Shown: in pieces, positions 39,601 through 60,794 of the stretch
Layout: each line of letters starts with the position of its first letter
Numbering within the stretch: position 1 is the first letter of the stretch
Assembly (NCBI GenBank): GCA_034509425.1
Contig: JAVTVJ010000070.1
Span: 3,224,001 to 3,288,000, forward strand
Reading direction: 5' to 3'
From: Eopsaltria australis
Lineage: Eukaryota; Chordata; Aves; Passeriformes; Petroicidae
DNA: 64,000 bases
Notes under the pieces: model-generated
The model's database searches: none
What the model saw: the letters and a program-made list of their open reading frames with translations, nothing else
What the model was told of the DNA's origin: nothing
Program-made: the position numbers and the translations under genes

Positions 39601-40562
39601 AAATTAAGCACATTAAATTTTCCCTATATTACCACATATACAATTCACTAGGACAAAAGCCTACACTCTCTCTGAAATAATTTTTACATTCACATAAGAA
39701 GATGTGCACATGAATGGATCCCAGGATGTTTTTTGAAATTTCTTTGAACACACTATGTTTCTCTAGAAGAAGAAGAAAAGTTGCCAGACAAGATCAGGCT
39801 GATGTTGAAAAAGTGCCTCTTTACTCCTTTTGACCTAGACATGCTGTTTAAAGGTAACATTTATCATCATTACTGCAGTGTGTATCCAGCAACAGCCTAC
39901 CAAAAGGTGAAAAAAAATTCCAGGATGAAGGGCACTGTCTTTCTGAAAGTTCAGAGCCTGGATAGCATCCACACTTCTTTCACGCTGTGGGAAGGAAAAA
40001 GGCAGGCTCTGTGCGTGTCATTCAGATGGCAAATAATACTAAGTCAAGTGATGGCAACACCAGAGTTGCAACGCCATGTGTCAGGATTTTGGGCACTATT
40101 GTGACCATAGCTCGATGCAATATTTCCATACCAGATGCAGCTTGTTGCCAGAGTGCAAGTAAACTTCATAACTGACTGCCACAAGTCAGTCCAGGAGCAG
40201 GGAATTAGCAAGTGGCTCAGGCACTCTAGTCTAGGAGAAGAGTAAAAAAGGAGTGTGGCTGCAGCACTGGGAACAACGGCGCGTGTTCTCCTGCCTTGAG
40301 TGAAAGTAAACAAGTCCATTGTTATCTGACTTTGTCAAACCTCAAAGTATAATGCTAGAAGGAAAAATAAGTTTTACAGAATTGAGCATATACAACTCTT
40401 TTCTTCCCTTCATAAGTTGTATGTTACAGTAGTTGAAGCTACCAAGGTGTTTACAGTATGCTATATATATAATGGCACATTTAAGCTTTGTAAAGGGTTC
40501 GGAACATTTCAGAAATGTCTCTGGTGCTGAAAAAGGCTAATGTATTACAAATCATATAATAT

Positions 40563-41323
40563 TTTAATTCAGAAAAAATATGTCTGGGAATTTTGACCTA
40601 GCATAAGGGTTAGGAAACTGAACAAGGATGCCATGAAGCATGACTGACAAATCAGTCAAGTTAGTCTGCTTCAGATACATATTGTGCAAGGCATTATCAC
40701 TGCGATCAGTCACAAAAAATGCATATTTAGTTTCTTTACAATTCTATAATTAAATACTACACCTGTGAACCTATGTAAAAGATATACAAAATATAAATGT
40801 TATCAGGACTGTATTTTTCAAACTTTTTAAAATAAACACAAAGTATATATATATGTAGGCATATAGGTTGTAATTTCAATGTCAACACTAGCACAGTTTG
40901 TCTCTTCTAAATACAGGCCTGTATACTTCCTAGTCCAGCACATGCACCTACAAACACATGATCATGCATACAGCTTTACGTTCTGCTGTTTGCAGAAGAG
41001 TCAGAATATACAGCACTATACATTGTTTCAACTCAAAACTGATTGGCAAATTAAGAAAGATGCTATTTAAAAGAAATTCCTTGTGAACTATTAAAAAAAA
41101 AAAGAGACCCAGAGAAAACCAGGGATATAGCTATTTCATCTCAATAAAAACACTGAAGACCATGGTGATGATGACCTAAGATTCAGAATACTTTGTCCGG
41201 CATGTGGTGGGGGTCACTCTTGGACAAAACACAACAGTGTGGAACTGGTTGCTATGACACATACCAAACACAGTTATAGTGAGGCACAGAGCTTTCACAA
41301 CACCATCCAACCCAGCTCTGGGT
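40563..41323 (-). other. KIAA0408: Probable KIAA0408 3'UTR, end uncertain
   Basis: AT-rich sequence directly downstream of the KIAA0408 stop codon. No AATAAA is seen on the minus strand within 2.5 kb. The nearest candidate is the weaker variant ATTAAA at 40568-40563, and the first canonical AATAAA is at 38612-38607. The transcript end therefore lies between about 38.6 and 40.6 kb if either is used. Inferred from motifs only. Confidence 0.3.
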
Positions 41324-49725
<8,402 letters not shown>

Positions 49726-52700
49726 TTATTCTTTCAGGCTTTCAGGGAACAAAGACAACCAAGCAAATTCCCAAAATTAATAACTGAAATGAGCTTGCAG
49801 GAGACAGTATTACAAGATTGTTTGATATTTGTCTGGAGTGACTAAAATATGGATGAACTAAGCATTATAGGACATAAACCCAAAGACAGAGAGGCTCAGT
49901 CTAGCAAGGGGAGGAGGAACACCCATTCAGCACCACAGAATTCAGTAACATCTGCCACAGGAGGCTCTGTACCATGATCATTTTGCATCTTTGCCATTAC
50001 CATTCACTGTAAATATGTTTTCAATGAATTTGAGTCCATGTAATATTGGATGGCACTTCAGGACCTTGGGATTCTGCAATATCTGCCCTTGAGGGTGAAA
50101 GCTATTTTTATGTTTGTTCAAAAGACAACTGTCAATGTAAAGGTATCATGTTTGCACACACTCTCTGCATGCATGCAAGGAGCACGACAAAGACTGGCAC
50201 ATTCTTTTGGCAGTTGAAGACTGTAAACTTGATATATGCAGGGAATTCTCATGGCTACACGAATGCTTTGGAATCCATGAAGGAAATCAGGACAGGAAAG
50301 CTAGTAACAGGTACAAACACATATACAGTAGAAATCATTTATACATAAGGGACAGAAGGTCACTTAAAAGGGTTCAAGAATTTTGGATTTACAAATCTAA
50401 ATCTATAAATGTTAGTTTCAGGGCCAGCATAGGGAAAACTAGAAAATATTCTCCAATAGCACTAACTCCAATCTAGTTCAAAACTTTTCTCAGAATATTT
50501 GACAAATTTGTACTTCAGTTTCTTCTTCCCCTTCAGAAGTCTTTAGCATCTTAGTGTTTGTAAATGAAAAAAATATAAATTGAACCACTAAATAGGCATA
50601 TTTTAACAGAAATATTTTAGATCTGCTTATCTGACTTTGGAGCAAAGCAGTTACACATCTTATGGGCCTGATGTTCCTCTTGCTTTCTCAGGCTTTACAC
50701 GAGAAACCCTGCTATCATCAGCACCTTCACTATGCCAGCAAGGCTGAAATAACACTCATTCATTCAGTTATGATGGCTCCTGTGATATAATGCCTAGTAC
50801 ACAGCTGCTGATACTTGAGTTTTTTAACTTCAGCTCTTAAAGGCAGTGGTTGTGTTACCTAGGTGGACATGGAATCTAGTTCTAGTAATAAACTGCCTCT
50901 GCATTGCTTTCTTCTCCTGCCAGAAATCAAATAGGTAGGCAATTGAATTATCAGAGAGTTAACTAGGAGTATGCCCAGTTTACCTTTCTGCAATTTGTTC
51001 ATTTCACTGACTGACGATCAGTGATTGTCCACTCACAGGAACTGCAGATTTTACTGCCCATATTTTCTATGATATAGTGAAAATTCAGTTCCAGACAAAG
51101 TTCTTCTCCGTCCTGTATGTTACTGGCAAGTCTTGTTGATTCAGCTGTGACTACCATGTAATCACCATTTACCAGTGTTTGCATTATTTCAGCTGACTGG
51201 GAAGATGATGCCAAATTTGGAGTCAACTTCTTTCAAGTATAAGTAAGCACAAGAGCTCAGATGAAACCCAACAGGTTACTCAGGTCTTTGGGTCATAGGA
51301 AGTCCTCCCACAGGATCTCCCAAGCCATCAAGGGCCCAGCCCTAACTCAGGGCTTGCAGAACAGTTTACCCCAAGCACCTGCCTTGGAGTGCTGCAATGA
51401 CAATCTGTCTCTGAACTACCTACAAACAGATTTCAAGCCCTTCTTTCCCCTGCCTAAAAACACACAGAGCAACTTCATAAAACCATAAAACGCCCTGAAA
51501 CTAGAAGCTGCTGAAAGACAGCACAGAATTCTCATCAGAAAAGAAGTCAAGTACTGGTTTTCTCACAGCCTCTTAGGGAATGCAGCCAGGCTACAGAGAG
51601 TGCACCTCTCCAGGCCAGTGTTTCAGCTCTGTGCCAGACTCCAGTAACAGTTGACCAAAAACAACTTGCAAAAATATTCTATTACACTTAAGATCTATTG
51701 CAATCTAAACATCTATTGTTAATGAAGTCTAAGAATGTTATAGTACTTTCTCACCTTGCTAATTCAAAGGTTGCAATTTTTAGCACCATCATTTGATATT
51801 TTTTTTTGGCTACATTTATGTCTTTATAACCCTTCAAGATACCTCTGAGAAATAAGCAAAAGTAAACTCTCTGCACCAGTATAATCCTTATACAAATATA
51901 CGTCAGAAAAAAAAATTTCAAAACCCCTGTGTGTAAATGCTGTACAGTCATGAACAAGACAGGCAGACATAATCTGTCAACAACTTACACAAATGGTGAT
52001 TTTGCTAGTGCACTGTTAGTAACAATGACCATACTTTAATCAGCTACATATAACTAGAAAGGTCAATACTGTATAGCATATTTGCTTTTTCACATACAAG
52101 AATAGATATAATATGTACTCCTTTCAAGCATGAATTGAAAAGGCCTCTGGTGTTTCCTTAGTGCTGGAAACTATTGTTGCCTTGTTGGCATTCATCTTAA
52201 CAATTTTCAAATTGTTTCATATGGAACTCTGATTATAAAAAGAGACTGAAGACAGTCAGAAGGAAATGAAGTCTTGAAAGAGGACAGTTTCAGAAGTTAC
52301 AGATGGTCACTTGTAGCTCTAAGATCCACAAAAAGCTTGTATTGTTTCTTAGGCTTCTCTGATTTCCTCTTGAAATAAATTCTGAGAAGAAAACTCTTGT
52401 TTATTGATGTTAGCAGCTGGATGACTATACAGCTTTGCTGCTATTGTACAGTGGATCAGTTCCTCAGAGTCTTTGATTCCTATTTCTACTTCTCTTTCCC
52501 CCCCTTTCTTTTTTCTTGTGTTTCCTTTGGGTTTGTTTGGGGTTATTTTGGCAGAGTACAATGTGCAGTCCTGGTAATACACCCTCTGCATGCACAGTGC
52601 ACCGAGGTTTCCCCATGGGTGTTGCACATGGCTTAAGCAACCCATGTATGTAAAATGCCACATTACCATTTGCTCTGTGGATCAGAACAATATCTGTGCT

Positions 52701-53284
52701 CTTGCAGTATTGGCAATTTCTGCATGTCCTAGACAAGGTCAGAAGCTCATTACAGCAATCAAATTAAGCAAATAATCAATTTTGTCTGCATCAGCTGCAT
52801 TTTCCCTTAACTTTTCCTTTAGCCCTTCCTCCTCTCAAGCAAAAAATGTTTTAAGCAACTATTTGACGTTAGTCATTATTCTCTCATATCTTACCCTTTC
52901 TAGCCACATATTAAAAATGCAAGATAGTTTGCAAACAACCTCCAGCAACTTCTGAAAATAATCTGCTTGACATCAGCTGAGATGTTATTTTTCAACAGAG
53001 CTTTATCAGACTGGATGTGCATAATCATTCAAATACACAAATCTTCCCTTGTTCTTACAGAAAAAAATGCAATCAAATTATATTTCCAAATAAGTGCTGT
53101 GTTTTGGATGGTTAAGAAAACTGTAAACATATGTATTTGTTCAATTATAAATGTGTGCCATGTGTCATGATAACATGCACTTTTTGCATAAAAAGAAAGT
53201 ACAGTTGAGTGAGAGAAGGGAAAGGAAAGAGAGAGAAATGAGAGAGTTAAAGAAAGAGGAAGAAAAACAAAAGTAGGGAAAAAT

Positions 53285-53366
53285 AAAAAAGAGAAGAAAG
53301 AGAAGAAAGAAAGAGAAGAAAGAAAGAGAAGAAAGAGAAGAAAGAAAGAGAAGAAAGGGAAGAAAG

Positions 53367-53429
<63 letters not shown>

Positions 53430-53446
53430 AAAAGAAAGAGGAAGGA
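53285..53446 (+). repeat. 162-base homopurine tract with (AAAG)n core
   Basis: Every base from 53285 to 53446 on the plus strand is A or G. It starts as mixed GAGAAGAAAG units and becomes pure (AAAG)n at about 53362-53430. It sits in the non-coding 5' part of KIAA0408, so a minus-strand transcript would carry a 162-nt polypyrimidine run. Phe/Ser/Leu-rich minus-strand ORFs here are artefacts of the repeat. Confidence 0.97.
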
Positions 53447-53679
53447 TTCAAGTGCACACAATGCTGTCATCCCTGTTCTGTTAATATATCTCTGCCTGCA
53501 CTGAAAAATCTGACTGAACTTTAAGAATAAAGACCATATATAACACATATGAACTTCACATTACATACAAATAACATTAGAGGGATGTTTAAGTAACTGT
53601 TTGTCACATCAGAAATCTGCCTTCCTTTTTTAATTTTAACTGTTCAAAACCACAGATTTAAAATAAACTGCAGCCATAC

Positions 53680-53960
53680 CTTTCATGGAATAAGAAATCC
53701 TTTAGGAGCTTTTCAATCCATTTCCAGGCAGCAGCGAAAGCAATGAAACACACAGCAAGCAGGGATCCTGTTCTGTGAATTTTGATCTTTAAAAGAAGGA
53801 AGAAAGCTAAGCAAGACACAACCTTTCAACTGGGGCAGCATTTGCAACTCTCTTTGAATAACTCCTCAACTTTTGCAAACTGGAAAACAGTTCCGTTCAG
53901 CATCATCCCCGCAGCTGGCTTCCACGTGACGTCAGTGCACGGAGGATGGTTTTAAAGCCA
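53680..53960 (-). other. KIAA0408: Candidate non-coding 5' exon of KIAA0408
   Basis: A minus-strand segment ends in a good donor, ATGAAAG|GTATGG (exon end 53680), and lies just downstream of promoter-like motifs. It has no long ORF. Spliced to the coding exon at 49638 it would give a 5'UTR with short upstream ATGs, one of them followed at once by a stop (ATGGATTGA). The assignment rests on splice and promoter motifs and position; the first base is not defined. Confidence 0.35.
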
Positions 53961-53992
53961 TCTCTTCCAACCCCCAGCTTTGTAACTTTATA
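53923..53992 (-). promoter_or_regulatory. Candidate KIAA0408 promoter: E-box/CRE and TATA-like motif
   Basis: CACGTGACGTCA (53923-53934) overlaps a perfect E-box (CACGTG, 53923-53928) and a perfect palindromic CRE (TGACGTCA, 53927-53934). On the minus strand TATAAAG lies at 53992-53986 and a TTTAAA about 35 bases further on. Together they could position transcription toward KIAA0408. The E-box and CRE are bound by USF/MYC-type bHLH and CREB/ATF factors respectively. No CpG island surrounds them, and promoter activity is inferred. Confidence 0.35.
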
Positions 53993-53999
53993 TCTCCTC

Positions 54000-56900
54000 A
54001 TATTTTGTGTAAACAACTCCAAGTCCAGGACATTTTTAGGTTTTATAGTGCAGTCTAGTCTTTAAAGCTTGCCAAACCAGCTAGTGTTAATATCAAAGCT
54101 ATGACAATAGGCAATTTTAGGTTTTTTATTGTTGTACATGCTGTAAAGGAAGATTTTTTTGCTGTCCTCCAGACCCAGTTTTCAGTGTTATATTTTTTAG
54201 TATGATCATTTTGAGCTTTGCAACTTGATCCTCCTTAACTGCTTTGTAAAAGGAGTTTTGTTTAAAGCAGAGGTTTTGCTGGTTAACAGCTGTCTTAAAG
54301 AGCTAAAAGTAAACCACTCCTCCCTAAAATCTTTTTCTGTATTCTAAATATGCTCTCACTTATGGAAAGCAGAATTATTGGGCACTGTGTAATCCTACTG
54401 TCTTGCATTCTGGGAATGGCAATAACGGTTTCTTTGGGATACACCCAAATATTCATGATACTTTATAATGTTTCTGGATCAGATTCTACAGTCTGTTAAT
54501 TCACTTTGTGTCTCAGCAAAGCATAGCATTTGAAATTGGATGAAGAATCTCCCTTGAACACGGAAACTCATCTCTGGCACAAGGCTGGTAAAGAAGGTCC
54601 AAAAACACCTTGGATTGGATATAAATCCCTGGGAGTGTCCATAGCAAGTGTTGGCATGGGATGAGGGAAGGGAGTGTGACAAAAGCAATCCAGCATGCAG
54701 AAGTCCACAGGAGACCCTGAAGCCAGAGTAGCAAAATTCAGCTGCTCCCCCTGCTGAGACACCGGCAGGAGGAGCCCAGCTCAGTCCTCAGGTCTCTACC
54801 CAACCCAGAAAATCTCCCGCTGCACCATGGGTTAAACTGCTCTCATTTTTTGGCACCCCGAGAGAGACTCCCAGGGGGAAGCTTCACACACACGACCCTG
54901 CTGGGAACTTGTGCTTGGGTGTGTCTGCAGACAGCAAGTGAGACAGGCAGCAAATTCACCTGTCAGGGAACATTTTGCCCCATGTGTGCCTGGAGAAGGG
55001 CCACAAAATACTTGATTTGGGCAGCATAAAACTGGATAAATCCTGCTGTTAGACAGATGTCTTAGAATGCCCTAAGCAGGAACATATTTCTGTGGGCAGT
55101 GCAGCTGATAATGAGGATCAGTGAGAAAAAGAGCATGATATGAGGATTCACACAACCTTTGCTTAGTCAGCACTCTCATCATTAGAACAGTAGGTTTTTA
55201 TCTGATAAAACCCATGATAAAACCCAGTATAAAGATTTTAATCTGGCTGTGTTATATAGTAAATACCAAACCAGGTTTCAGGGAAAACACATTTTTTCTC
55301 CTTATATGGTCTAGCTGTAAGTCTCAGTGAATACATTCATTGGGTGCTTATTCTGCTCCCATGTAACTTAAATAATGGGACTTGGGCTATTTGCGAAAAC
55401 TGTAAAGATGATCTAAAAATTGAACAAATATGCCCCAAGTACACAACTGAATGTTCCTGAAGAAAATCCCCAGACTCTAAACTCTGAGGATTTAAATCCA
55501 AAGAAACAGAATGACTTTCTTTTGTGAGGTGAGGTCTCAAGTGCCAGCTGACATGGCTGGAAGTGAAGCCGGAGTGCCTGGGAGCAGAACTGAGCCCACA
55601 GCTGGAGGCCAGGCATCACAGCACTGCCTCCTCCCTGAAGCCAGCACAGCTGCACTACTGCACATGAAGGCAGACTCTTAAGACATGTTTTTTTACTCTT
55701 ATCCATCAACATATGCTATTATTCTTGTGTCTTTAATATTGCTAGCTCCATGCCTCTCATCTTGCTACGTGGACTCTTTGAAGTAAAATCTGTAAAAATA
55801 AATAAAACAATGGACTAAATCCCAGGCTTGAGTTGTCAGTCAGGCAAAAGCCTAAATTTCTCTCAGTGTGAGGAATTGGAAATGTGTGACACTGAGGGGC
55901 TCATTAGAAGACAAGCCCTGGAACCATCTCATAGATCAAAGGGACACATTAAATCCATCCTAATATGGAAAAGGTGAGACAAAGAAAACATGGAGTTGTA
56001 AAAACATAGGATCATTGTTCTATATACCCTTAAGTGTAGCAATAGAGAATTCTGCTTTTGAGGATAAGAAATTATTCAACAGAGACTGTCCCTACTGTCC
56101 CTTCTCCAGCTTCAGTAGACAAATAGGCAGATAGTAAACAAAAGACAAACGTGGCTTTTTGATCTCTGTCGCAGGTAAAATAAGCAAGAAGACTACTGTA
56201 GGCTTATTACCTCCAACATATTGCTTCAACAAGAAAGCAATCTTTCTGTATCTGGTACCAGCACTACATGTGTCAAAAGGTAGCACCTCAAAAAAAAAGT
56301 GCAAAGGCATTTTAAACAAGACCTCTGCTAAATTTCTCTTCATCATGCAAGACTGGAGACATGACAGCATGAGTTTCAGCATGGGCTATAATCCGGTCAT
56401 ATACTCAAGGCAGTGGCTAATAAAATGTACTCAAGACCACTTCAGGGCATCTTTGGTTGTGCTGCACCAGTTTGGTTATGGCACACCCATTCTGCTATGG
56501 CCACAAAAGCTAGTGACAAGAAGGAAGAAGAGCAATGCTGCCACTGCAACCAACCCAACCTGACCATTAGATTCCTGAATGTACACCTTGATAATCCTAC
56601 TCTATACACCTTGGGAATGGATGTATACAATGGGAAATGGGCAGAAGGGAATACAAACTCTGTCTCCTCTTACTGTTGTGTGCTTCTGCAATAGGATATA
56701 ACTCAGTGGAGAAACAGAGCCAACAAAGTGTTATGTCATGTCGCTGCTCCAAGGTTACATTGGAAATCGGTGGCAGATACTTTGGATGTTTACTTTAAAT
56801 AGAGCCATCGTAATTTTCCCCATGGGCAACTGCATGTGTAATGGCAAAAGTTGGGTTTGAATATCACTTCCCCTGGCATTAAATCAGAGACAGAAATGTA

Positions 56901-59900
56901 AGCCAATGGGAACTACGTCCCTGACACTGATGCCTTTAGAAATCTCTTACTCACCTATCAGATTCTGGGGTGATTAAGGAGAAGGGCATGCAATACCCTG
57001 AAGCTCTGCTTGTTTTCGTAAACAACTCCTGAAGTTCATGTGCAGTTCATCTCTTTTTATAACACATATCTAGACAGCCATGTTTTTGGCAATTTTCTAT
57101 TTTCCGACTGCCAGTCATATTTCTGCACTATAGCACCTGCTCTCTTCTAGTTTTGATTCTGAAGCACTGGTGACATGTGTCAGCAGACACTTATTCTATC
57201 TCTCAGCTGGAGCCTCAGGCATGGGTAGTTTTGGTTGAAAGATATATCTCTGAGCTTGGAGAAAATGGTGATTCTAACATCATGGGAATTTTTCAGTACC
57301 AGTAAAATAAAATATCTGTAAAGGGACTTTGTCAGGGCATTCAGAGCCAGCTCTAAACAGGAAACAAATTTAATTGAATTTTTGTGGTTGCATTAAAGGA
57401 AAAAATGCACCTATTCCCTAAATTACATAAAAATTCATTGGAGATAGTGCCAATTTCCACAAGTGCAAAAAGATCATAATTAGATCTAAAGAAGCAAGAG
57501 CTTTTCTGTTTGAAAGAACATGGAATAAATTCCCTGGGAACACAGGAAACAGAAATTTAATATTTCAGGGAAGTGCTAAATTAAGGCAATCTCATGGTTT
57601 GAATTCAATGACTTTTTCCCCCCAGAACATTAATATTTCACCAGAATATTCCAAAATGGGAACTGTGAATCTGCTGAATGAGATTTGAACTGATAGGTAA
57701 CCTGGCATATCCAGCTCCTTGCTACATGCAAGCAAAATCTATATTCTTCTTACTATTTCTCCTCAGAACTCCAAGCTGTGCAGCAAGCAGAATCAGTGAA
57801 TCAGCAGTGTTCTGTCTGTCTCTGCCCTGCCTGACTCCACTGCAGTCCTGCTAGAGGATGCTGATGTATTCAGCTGCATTTGCTCACTCACCTGTGAAAT
57901 GGTCTCTGCCCACCAGGCTGTTACTGAGTGGGGAGAATCTGCTTCCTTTCTTGGCAAGTATAATTACTGCATTTTGTAATACCAAGTTATTTCAATTTAG
58001 CAAGACATAGAACATTCATTTCTTTGGCTAGATCTTATCTTCTGGCTATGGATAAATGTCCATACTTATTCTATTAGCTTTCTTAGCATCCTTTAAAATT
58101 GTGCAATAGCTGGTGTGAAACACATCAGCAGCTCAAATCACTCCCTTCAATCTGAATGCAAAAGGACAAGAAAAACACATTTTTCGCTGAGATTTCTCTG
58201 TTTGTGGGGCTCCTCACCATTCTCCTTTCTCATGAGAGATTCAAAGACTGTGGGGAGCTTCTAAAATCATTTTGTATGCTTTGGTGTGCTTTAATTTCAG
58301 ATTGTAGCCAGTGCAATAGCTCCCTAAATGTCCCAAAAGGTCTCAGCTTTGATGATACCTGATGGAAACTATATGCAAGAAAAAACACTGTGAGAAATCA
58401 ATGGGGTTGTAATTGCCAGTGCTGTGCAAAGTAATTCTGAGTAATTCAGTGTGTTCAGAGTAATTCTCATCTCAGTAATTCATTCTTACCTTTTATGATT
58501 TCTGAGAAAGAAACAAACCTTTCCCAATTACTTTCCAAGATTTATTCAATGTATGAATTCAGTTTATTACTAGAGAATTACTCTTACTGATAGCTCTCTG
58601 CAAATCAAACCTTCTCAACTCATTTTTATTACATACATCACCGAGAAAGGTATAAACAAGTCTGGGTTAAAAAGTAGAGGCCCAGAACTTCAGATCATAA
58701 ATTATGACTTTTTCTCTCTTATGGAAATTGAGTCAGTAACATTTAAGAAAATGTTAAGGATTGTTTTTTCCTCCATGAGATATACTAAAGCAGAAAGAAA
58801 ATGGAGAAGTCAGTCTTGTGCTAAGATTTGGTATGGCAAGTTTAAGTCTCAAATTATTGTATTTTTAATGTCCAAATTGCAAACCCATGGAAAAAAAACC
58901 CTAATATTTCCGGTAGTTGCTGAAAAACAAAAGGCCTTTTCCAGTTACAGAAATTCACTGTGAATTATGGCTTGATCGTATCTCGCCAAAATAGTTTCTA
59001 ATATGTGGAACTTTACTTTTAGGTAACTGCATAAATATGACATCTTAGAAACTCCTCAGAATTACTTTGGCCCTGACTTTATCCTTAACTGGGATAGTTA
59101 AAGCTATCTATTAATCTCATATATATTGATTATAATTTCCTCTAGGCATCTCACTAACTATAAAATGGATAACGATGACAACACTCCTTGGTAGGAACAA
59201 GTATTTGGATTAAATCAAGGAGTTGAGTGATTTAGCTGATCAAGGTTACTGCACCTGAAGAGTATGTTGAGGGAAAGCTATCCAAACAAAGAGAAAAATT
59301 CTGTATTTTTAAATAATGAATATTTTTACTATTTTTTTTCATTCTCATTAAAAAAATATTGCCCCATCTCTTGCTGCTCTCTGAGGATTTTCCCTCAAAA
59401 TGGTGTCTCAACTATTTCAGGTAGCAGAGCACAACCTAGGCATGGAGCTGAACTGTTTTCACTGCGGAATGAATTAAGTGAACAGAGAGCTAGCATGAGA
59501 AGTCAAAAGGAATCCTGACTGCCAGCTAGAAAAACAGCTGCTTTATTTATTACTGCTCTTTACTACTACATTATTCAACATGGAAACTGCAGAAAGAGAA
59601 GTGTCATTAATACACATACTTGTTCACCTTTGGAGAATTCATATTTGTGGGACTCAGTAGTTTCAGCATGGGTTGAATAAAACAGAAAAGTGAGCTCCAT
59701 CGGGTATTTCAGATGAGGTTTTCATAGTGGGGAGATCTACTGCTTGTAGGACCTGCCTAAGTAAGTGTGAAAGAAAGAAATGAGTTGCCTGTACTCTTAC
59801 TTCAGCCTCTCGCAGGCACGATAGGAATATTCAGTGACTATTGATGCACACCTATGTACACAGGCTTCCCTCACTATGGTCACTGGCTACCAATGGCACG

Positions 59901-60511
59901 ATCAGACAGGGGTCACTCAGCAAACCAAGAGTTACCACGTCCATCCAAAACTCTTGCTGAAACTTGGGGAGAGAATGTAGAGCCATGGTGGCCACAGACT
60001 GGGAAATGTTACACCTGACAAGCCTGACACCAGCCAAGGTGACTGACACCACTCCCTCCCATCAGTTCAAGTCAGACTGCAGCTTGGCCATTTTTCTAGA
60101 GCACAGAGAGAATGCAGCCAGCTTGTATCTCTCAAAGACTACTCTGATACCTTCTCCTCATGCATCTCATTCCCAGAGGCTCCAACTCCTAGCCACAGTT
60201 TGAGATACAGTGTTCTATATACCAATCAGTCTGATTTTGTCCCCTTTGTGGTGCCTAATCCACATAATACAGTGCTGAAAAACATTATCATCACAATTAT
60301 GCCAAATATACGTACAAGCTCTGACATAAAACTGCAGAATACACACAGACTGTGTCTTTACTATTTGCATGTGGCTAGAATACGAATTCTTTTTCTAGGA
60401 GTGGGAAGAGGAAAGTAACAGAGTCCTCACACCCACTCTGCATATTTCTGTTTTGTTTTTGATTTGATGCAAATTAATGAATATTAAATTGGTTCCAGTC
60501 CTCAGAAAACT
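54000..60511. other. Region between MTCL3 and the candidate KIAA0408 promoter
   Basis: 6.5 kb of AT-rich sequence without a recognised exon. If read-through transcription occurs, it is intronic. A somewhat GC-richer patch at 54.7-54.9 kb has no CpG-island character. Nothing further seen. Confidence 0.6.
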
Positions 60512-60794
60512 TTTATTCAAAAATTATAAAACCAGACAAAGTGAAAAATTTCATTTTCTATTTGCTTACCTGGAATACTGTGGTGAGCAGGTTTCCTATT
60601 CAACTGGGTGACTTTTTGGTATGTTTTTTGCAGGTTTTTTGGTTTGGCTTTGGTTTTGGTAAACAAGTAGTCTTCAGTGTTTTTACAGCAGTGGCTATTA
60701 CAGAAACTATGTCTCTTGCACTTCTTATCTTGGAGGGTGGACAAAAGAAACAAACTGAAAATAACACTACAATGAACAGTAAATGATGAATGAC
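60512..60794 (-). other. MTCL3: MTCL3 3'UTR with candidate poly(A) signal and an internal splice donor
   Basis: Downstream of the MTCL3 stop the first AATAAA on the minus strand is at 60517-60512, which would give a short 3'UTR of about 300 nt. Inside it is a near-consensus donor, TTCCAG|GTAAGC, with the exon ending at 60570. Upstream of that is an acceptor-like TTATTTTCAG that would begin an exon at 60754. The 185-nt segment 60754-60570 could therefore be an alternative exon, or the donor could be used when transcription runs on into KIAA0408. UTR extent and poly(A) use are inferred from motifs only. Confidence 0.45.

Larger units (their letters stand above)
11099..40562. other. Intergenic DNA downstream of KIAA0408, no gene recognised
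   Basis: About 29 kb with no ORF beyond random expectation for AT-rich DNA, the longest being a 178-codon minus-strand frame at 16806-16270 without recognisable domains. It holds simple repeats and faint old-repeat relics, noted separately. A perfect MEF2-type site, CTATAAATAG, lies at 25775-25784, but nothing nearby supports a promoter. Short conserved non-coding elements or lncRNA exons cannot be excluded by reading alone. Confidence 0.6.

Noticed and set aside
53029..53548. Two long minus-strand ORFs (142 and 127 codons) rich in Phe, Ser and Leu
   Set aside because: They are translations of the homopurine (AAAG)n tract, not genes.
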